Source of the DNA: Synchiropus splendidus
Taxonomy: Eukaryota; Chordata; Actinopteri; Syngnathiformes; Callionymidae
Direction of reading: 5' to 3'
Length of the DNA: 64,000 nt
Assembly: GCF_027744825.2 (NCBI RefSeq)
Contig: NC_071338.1
Coordinates: 22,692,001-22,756,000, forward strand
The position numbers were made by a program, and so were the translations under genes. The notes below the pieces were generated by a model that worked only from the letters and a program-made list of their open reading frames with translations, made no database searches and was not told the origin of the DNA. Positions 62,302 through 64,000 of the stretch are shown here, one piece after another (the stretch's first letter is position 1; every line of letters begins with the position of its first letter).

Positions 62302-64000
62302 ACTGGTGAATTTTTAATTTTGGTTTATGCTCATGACCGCTCAAATCCGAGCTACTCCACTTGAACACAGCATGAGTTGAAACTGAATTTTATTGGGACG
62401 CAGATGCGTCAACATGCAGCGTTGGACTGGATGTTGGACTTTGCCGTGACAATGTGTTAATGTTCTTTATGTCATAACCAATGAATATTACAATGTGAAA
62501 GCTTTGCCTGAAGCTGAGCTTGAATGAAAGATGGGGGCCTGGAATACTGTCATAGCGATGGTGAACCGGAATAATGACATGTACATGCTCTATTCTATAG
62601 TTAGCCTCCTACTAACTGATGTCCCTGTCCGCTTCAACATTTCTTTCCTGTGAAAGGAGAGCTGATAAATGACACATTGTGTTCCATTCGCCTCATTCAC
62701 TTGCTTCAATGTTTGAGAAAATGTGTTCGGTGGCTCTAGCAGTTGTTTGCATGTGAGTGATTTAAATGGAAAAAGATATTAAATGACTAGGACTTCAGCA
62801 GCACACACCTCTGATCGTGTTCAGACTGCTTTACCCAATTTAGAGTGGCAGTAAAAATAACTGAATGACTTGCGTTGTGCCAACTATGCTATTGTTTCAG
62901 GCGACTTGAAAGACCTTGGACTTTTTGGATTCCCATGGTTGATTACCAATAATTCATCCAGCAAGTTAAAAACCTCAACATCTTTTATTGACAACGCTTC
63001 CAATGATCTGACTTGTTCAGCTGTAATTTAGAAATGCTCGCTCTAAAATGTCTAATTCACCAACTGCAATGTTCATTTTGTAGAAGTGATGACTGCCGTG
63101 GGTAGAATTTAATTGGTACATTGTATCAGGACTCAGATCTTATTGCACAATTTGACTATATTTGGTTGGTGAAATGGTCTTTTCCTTCTCATTTTAGCTG
63201 CTTTTAAATGATATTTCACCCCTGTGGGGAGCTGTAGTGAGGTTTTTTTAGTAAAACACTGCACGTTTTGTATTATTTATAGAAGAAAATAACGTTTTCC
63301 ACACACACAGGCCCCAGGTTTGAGGGCTGTTCCTGGACCAGGCAGCCCATTCCAATTGTTCCACTCTGCAATAATAACAAATAAAACTGACATAATTGTT
63401 TTTAAAGTTTTATTAACAGGGCGATAACTAACAAGAATTATTTATTGTTTTTCATGCTAAATTAATAGGATGAGTTTGCTGCACGAGATCAGCATTCAAA
63501 AGGCTGCCTCATTTTTCTGGGTCATTCCAGAACTGGAGGAAATTTTCATGGTGGCAATTGAAGAAAAAAAAGAAAAACAAAACATTTGGCTGTAGTGCAT
63601 CCACACTTGTAATAAATCCCATCAAGAAGTCTCACCATCCATCATTAGTTACTGGAGGTGTAAGCATGGGCATCCCACAAAGTCCAGGTGTGATATTTAC
63701 CATTAAAGCATTTCCCTGAGCCGTAATGCCTCAAAAGCAACTTTGTGATTGTTCTTATTCACCATACGATGGTGTTGTTCATTCTGAAGTGTAAAACTTT
63801 GAGAGATATTTGACAGTTTAATGGTCATCCTTGAGTCACTAGATTGAATTCAATTCAATTCAAAAAGCATAAATGACCAACACAAAATTGGGAAATCCCT
63901 CATTGAATGAAACTTTTTTATCTTCAAAGGAAAAATGACTTTGTGGAATCTCTGGTGGGCTCAACGTGAAACGCTCTGGAGACACCTGTCATGATTTTGA

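Overview
The window is vertebrate nuclear DNA, almost certainly from a teleost fish. The evidence is one clearly recognisable spliced gene with long AT-rich introns, GT-AG splice sites, many old fish-type transposon remnants (non-LTR retrotransposon tails, a solo LTR, several families of short inverted-repeat elements) and long (TA)n microsatellites. There are no bacterial operons, ribosome binding sites or CRISPR arrays. The species cannot be named from the sequence.

The one gene identified with confidence is shisa6, on the minus strand. It encodes an AMPA-receptor auxiliary subunit of the Shisa/CKAMP family. Its last three coding exons lie at 25022-25174, 22667-22770 and 20597-21454. The splice phases agree across both junctions and the protein ends in the family's PDZ ligand EVTV. 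Together these exons encode about 370 residues of cytoplasmic tail. The signal peptide, cysteine-rich and transmembrane exons were not found, so 25175-64000 is read as one very large upstream intron, or part of it. The fish protein carries a striking hexapeptide repeat expansion (14 units, against about 4 recalled for human).

The layout is as follows. 1-19.4 kb is mostly intergenic, lying beyond the shisa6 3' end, with LINE tails, an LTR remnant, a solo LTR with a perfect 5-bp target duplication, palindromic MITEs, and a few weak candidate exons of unknown genes. 19.5-20.6 kb is the probable shisa6 3' UTR. 20.6-25.2 kb holds the three coding exons and two introns. 25.2-64 kb is intronic sequence with scattered MITE and LINE fragments and simple repeats, and no convincing exon.

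No new multi-gene system is visible. The most interesting points are the coding minisatellite in shisa6, a hAT-like MITE family present in at least ten copies, and a few candidate regulatory islands. Most long open frames in the window are chance frames in non-coding DNA or shadows of transposon fragments.
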